Part shown: positions 62,876 through 64,000 of the stretch, one piece after another
How the letters are laid out: every line of letters starts with the position of its first letter
Numbering within the stretch: position 1 is the stretch's first letter
Assembly: GCA_963759115.1 (NCBI GenBank)
Contig: CAVWXT010000007.1
Location: 40,822-104,821 of the forward strand
Length of the DNA: 64,000 bases
From: CAVWXT01 sp963759115
Lineage (GTDB): Bacteria; Planctomycetota; Planctomycetia; Pirellulales; Thermoguttaceae
Direction of reading: 5' to 3'
The notes under the pieces: generated by a model
Told to the model about the DNA's origin: nothing
What the model saw: the letters and a program-made list of their open reading frames with translations, nothing else
The model's database searches: none
Translations under genes and position numbers: made by a program

Positions 62876-63472
62876 TTATGGCGTTCCACTTGGCAATAGA
62901 GGGTCGTTGCCGTGGAATGGCAGTGTCGATGCCCGCACTTTGTCGAGCAGTTCCCGCGTGCCGTGAGCATCGCACCAGCGGCGGATGTAATTCCAGTCGA
63001 GGCGCTCGTCTTGGACCGCAATGACGCCACGCGCATCCTCGGCGTCCTTTGGCCTGTTCAACGACAATGCCCATCGCAGCTTCACGACAACAACATCCTC
63101 CGGCGTGGGCACGAACGCCTGCCTGCCAAGAAACGGCGACCGCTGCCGCCGCGCAAAACGCTCCCGAGCAAAGGGATCGTCGTTCATACAGAAGAACTCG
63201 ATCCGGTACGGGTTTTCGGCGATGTTGACAACGTACCGCATTGTTCCCGTGACCGTCTCGAACAGAACCTGCGGGTCAAGGCGGAACTGGGAACCTAAAC
63301 GTGCAACGATGGCACGAATACCGCCGGCCCCCACCTGCACGCTGAAATCAGCGTCCTTGGTCGACCGGGGAATTCCGTAGAGATTGCTCGCCAGGGACCC
63401 AACCAGGATGTAAGGAATGTCGAGCGCCTGAAGGGCATCGATGACGGCGACGGTGGCTTCGTCACTGTTCAC
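62876..63472 (-). CDS. nucleotidyltransferase-like protein, intact module
   Basis: 198 residues. The N-terminus holds PYILVGSLASNLYGIPRSTK and DADFSVQVG, the GS-x10-DxD pattern of the polymerase-beta-like nucleotidyltransferase fold. The C-terminal part (RPKDAEDARGVIAVQDERLD, WNYIRRWCDAHGTRELLD) is helical. Related proteins include toxins that adenylylate or add nucleotides to targets such as the AbiEii and MNT groups; this one could be a toxin or an antitoxin, undecided. GTG at 63472 overlaps the stop of the small gene upstream (GTGA). A decayed second copy is at 59848-60021. Confidence 0.78.
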   Translation of the reverse strand: MNSDEATVAVIDALQALDIPYILVGSLASNLYGIPRSTKDADFSVQVGAGGIRAIVARLGSQFRLDPQVLFETVTGTMRYVVNIAENPYRIEFFCMNDDPFARERFARRQRSPFLGRQAFVPTPEDVVVVKLRWALSLNRPKDAEDARGVIAVQDERLDWNYIRRWCDAHGTRELLDKVRASTLPFHGNDPLLPSGTP

Positions 63473-63699
63473 CCGGCGTTCTCCAGGCGGCGGCCCAACT
63501 CCACCCGGTCGGCCAGAATCTGACGAACGCGCTGTTCGTCGACATCCGGGAACTGATTGCGGATCCCATCCAGGGCAATTCGGCAGGCGAAGTCAAAAAG
63601 CTGGGGACCGGCCAAGAGTTTCTCCTCCGGCGTCATAACGCGAGCAGCAAGCACCTCGTCGCGGTAGAGTGGATCGCCACGTGTAGCCGTCGGCTCCAT
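63469..63699 (-). CDS. small partner protein of the nucleotidyltransferase module, copy 2
   Basis: About 76 residues: MEPTATRGDPLYRDEVLAAR, then MTPEEKLLAGPQLFDFACRI and GIRNQFPDVDEQRVRQILAD. All helical by composition, with no known domain. GGAGG lies just upstream of the ATG at 63699; ATGs at 63741 and 63768 are less well placed. It resembles the protein at 59642-59851 and precedes the same partner type, so the pair is a recurrent module. Confidence 0.7.
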   Translation of the reverse strand: MEPTATRGDPLYRDEVLAARVMTPEEKLLAGPQLFDFACRIALDGIRNQFPDVDEQRVRQILADRVELGRRLENAG

Positions 63700-63942
63700 C
63701 GCATCCTCCAATCCGCGGTCCCTCTCCATCAATACTGGCATTATCGCATGCCTCTTGGGGGTCGTCAACGTGCCGTGCGCAGAACGTCAGCCGCCTTGAG
63801 TAGCGCCCCCAGCCGCGCCTGCGCCCCCAGAGCGGCACTTCCCGCGTGGCACCTCCCGTCTGCTGGCGCGGCTGGTCTCGCCCCGTCCGATCCCCAAGTC
63901 CTTGCTGGCGGTTGCCTTACGGAACGAAAAAGCAGAACAAAA

Positions 63943-63964
63943 AAAGGGGTCAGAACCATTTTCC
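63943..63964 (+). repeat. half of a GGGGTCAGAAC palindrome at the window edge
   Basis: AAAGGGGTCAGAACCATTTT matches one arm of the element at 61875-61915. The other arm is absent up to the window end, so it may be truncated or lie outside. The 240 bases before it, 63700-63942, show nothing else I can support. Confidence 0.6.
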
Positions 63965-64000
63965 GCAGTCAAGAGGTCTTGGGGCCGCATAATAGTTTTG

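Overview
The window is GC-rich, densely coded bacterial DNA that most resembles a member of the Planctomycetota (Pirellulales-like). This is inferred from the gene mix: a DUF1080 secreted hydrolase, a Tat-exported Gfo/Idh/MocA oxidoreductase, very long secreted glycan enzymes, a BlaI/M56 pair with a huge periplasmic part, a DUF3365-SpoIIE phosphatase, and many palindromic interspersed repeats. No rRNA or CRISPR array was seen; one tRNA gene is present.

Layout. 0-2.9 kb: end of an ISAzo13-like transposase, then a PvuII-style restriction-modification cassette (nuclease candidate and XRE controller on one strand, methyltransferase divergent) abutting a broken sigma-factor gene. 3-12.9 kb: housekeeping genes (two HU-like proteins, trpS, pyrD, pyrF, ndk, a BON protein, an SDR epimerase, a PilZ-like protein, small secreted and membrane proteins). 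13-25.9 kb: a heme-site SpoIIE phosphatase, a secreted glycan-degradation set (PL8-like lyase, Gfo/Idh/MocA, LamG-GH-A hydrolase, DUF1080), then a receiver-kinase/FixJ-type pair and an Rrf2 regulator. 26-37 kb: MATE exporter, dprA, aroB and epmA, with a type IIG-like R-M gene lodged among them and split exactly by an IS30 element. 37-42 kb: a second, intact type IIG-like R-M gene followed by two overlapping accessory genes. 42-49.5 kb: two divergent large glycan genes (GHL6-like and GH2-like). 49.5-58.7 kb: a second IS30 copy, a BlaR1-like M56 protein carrying thioredoxin and carboxypeptidase-regulatory domains with its BlaI repressor and three operators, a tRNA-Val and an MFS transporter. 58.9-64 kb: a small accessory island (VapBC, two copies of a small-protein/nucleotidyltransferase module, one of them decayed, an HNH nuclease, a DUF2971 protein) sprinkled with GGGGTCA-type palindromes.

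Three points matter most. First, palindromic repeats of at least four families occur not only between genes but also in frame inside the coding regions of aroB, epmA (twice) and the intact R-M gene, all within 5 kb. Second, at least a dozen genes carry apparent single-base frame breaks, including essential trpS, so either the assembly has indel errors or the region is decaying; broken genes should be read with this in mind. Third, the IS30 insertion at 30.1-31.2 kb is flanked by a 3-bp GAT duplication, and its conceptual removal restores the R-M reading frame exactly at that junction.
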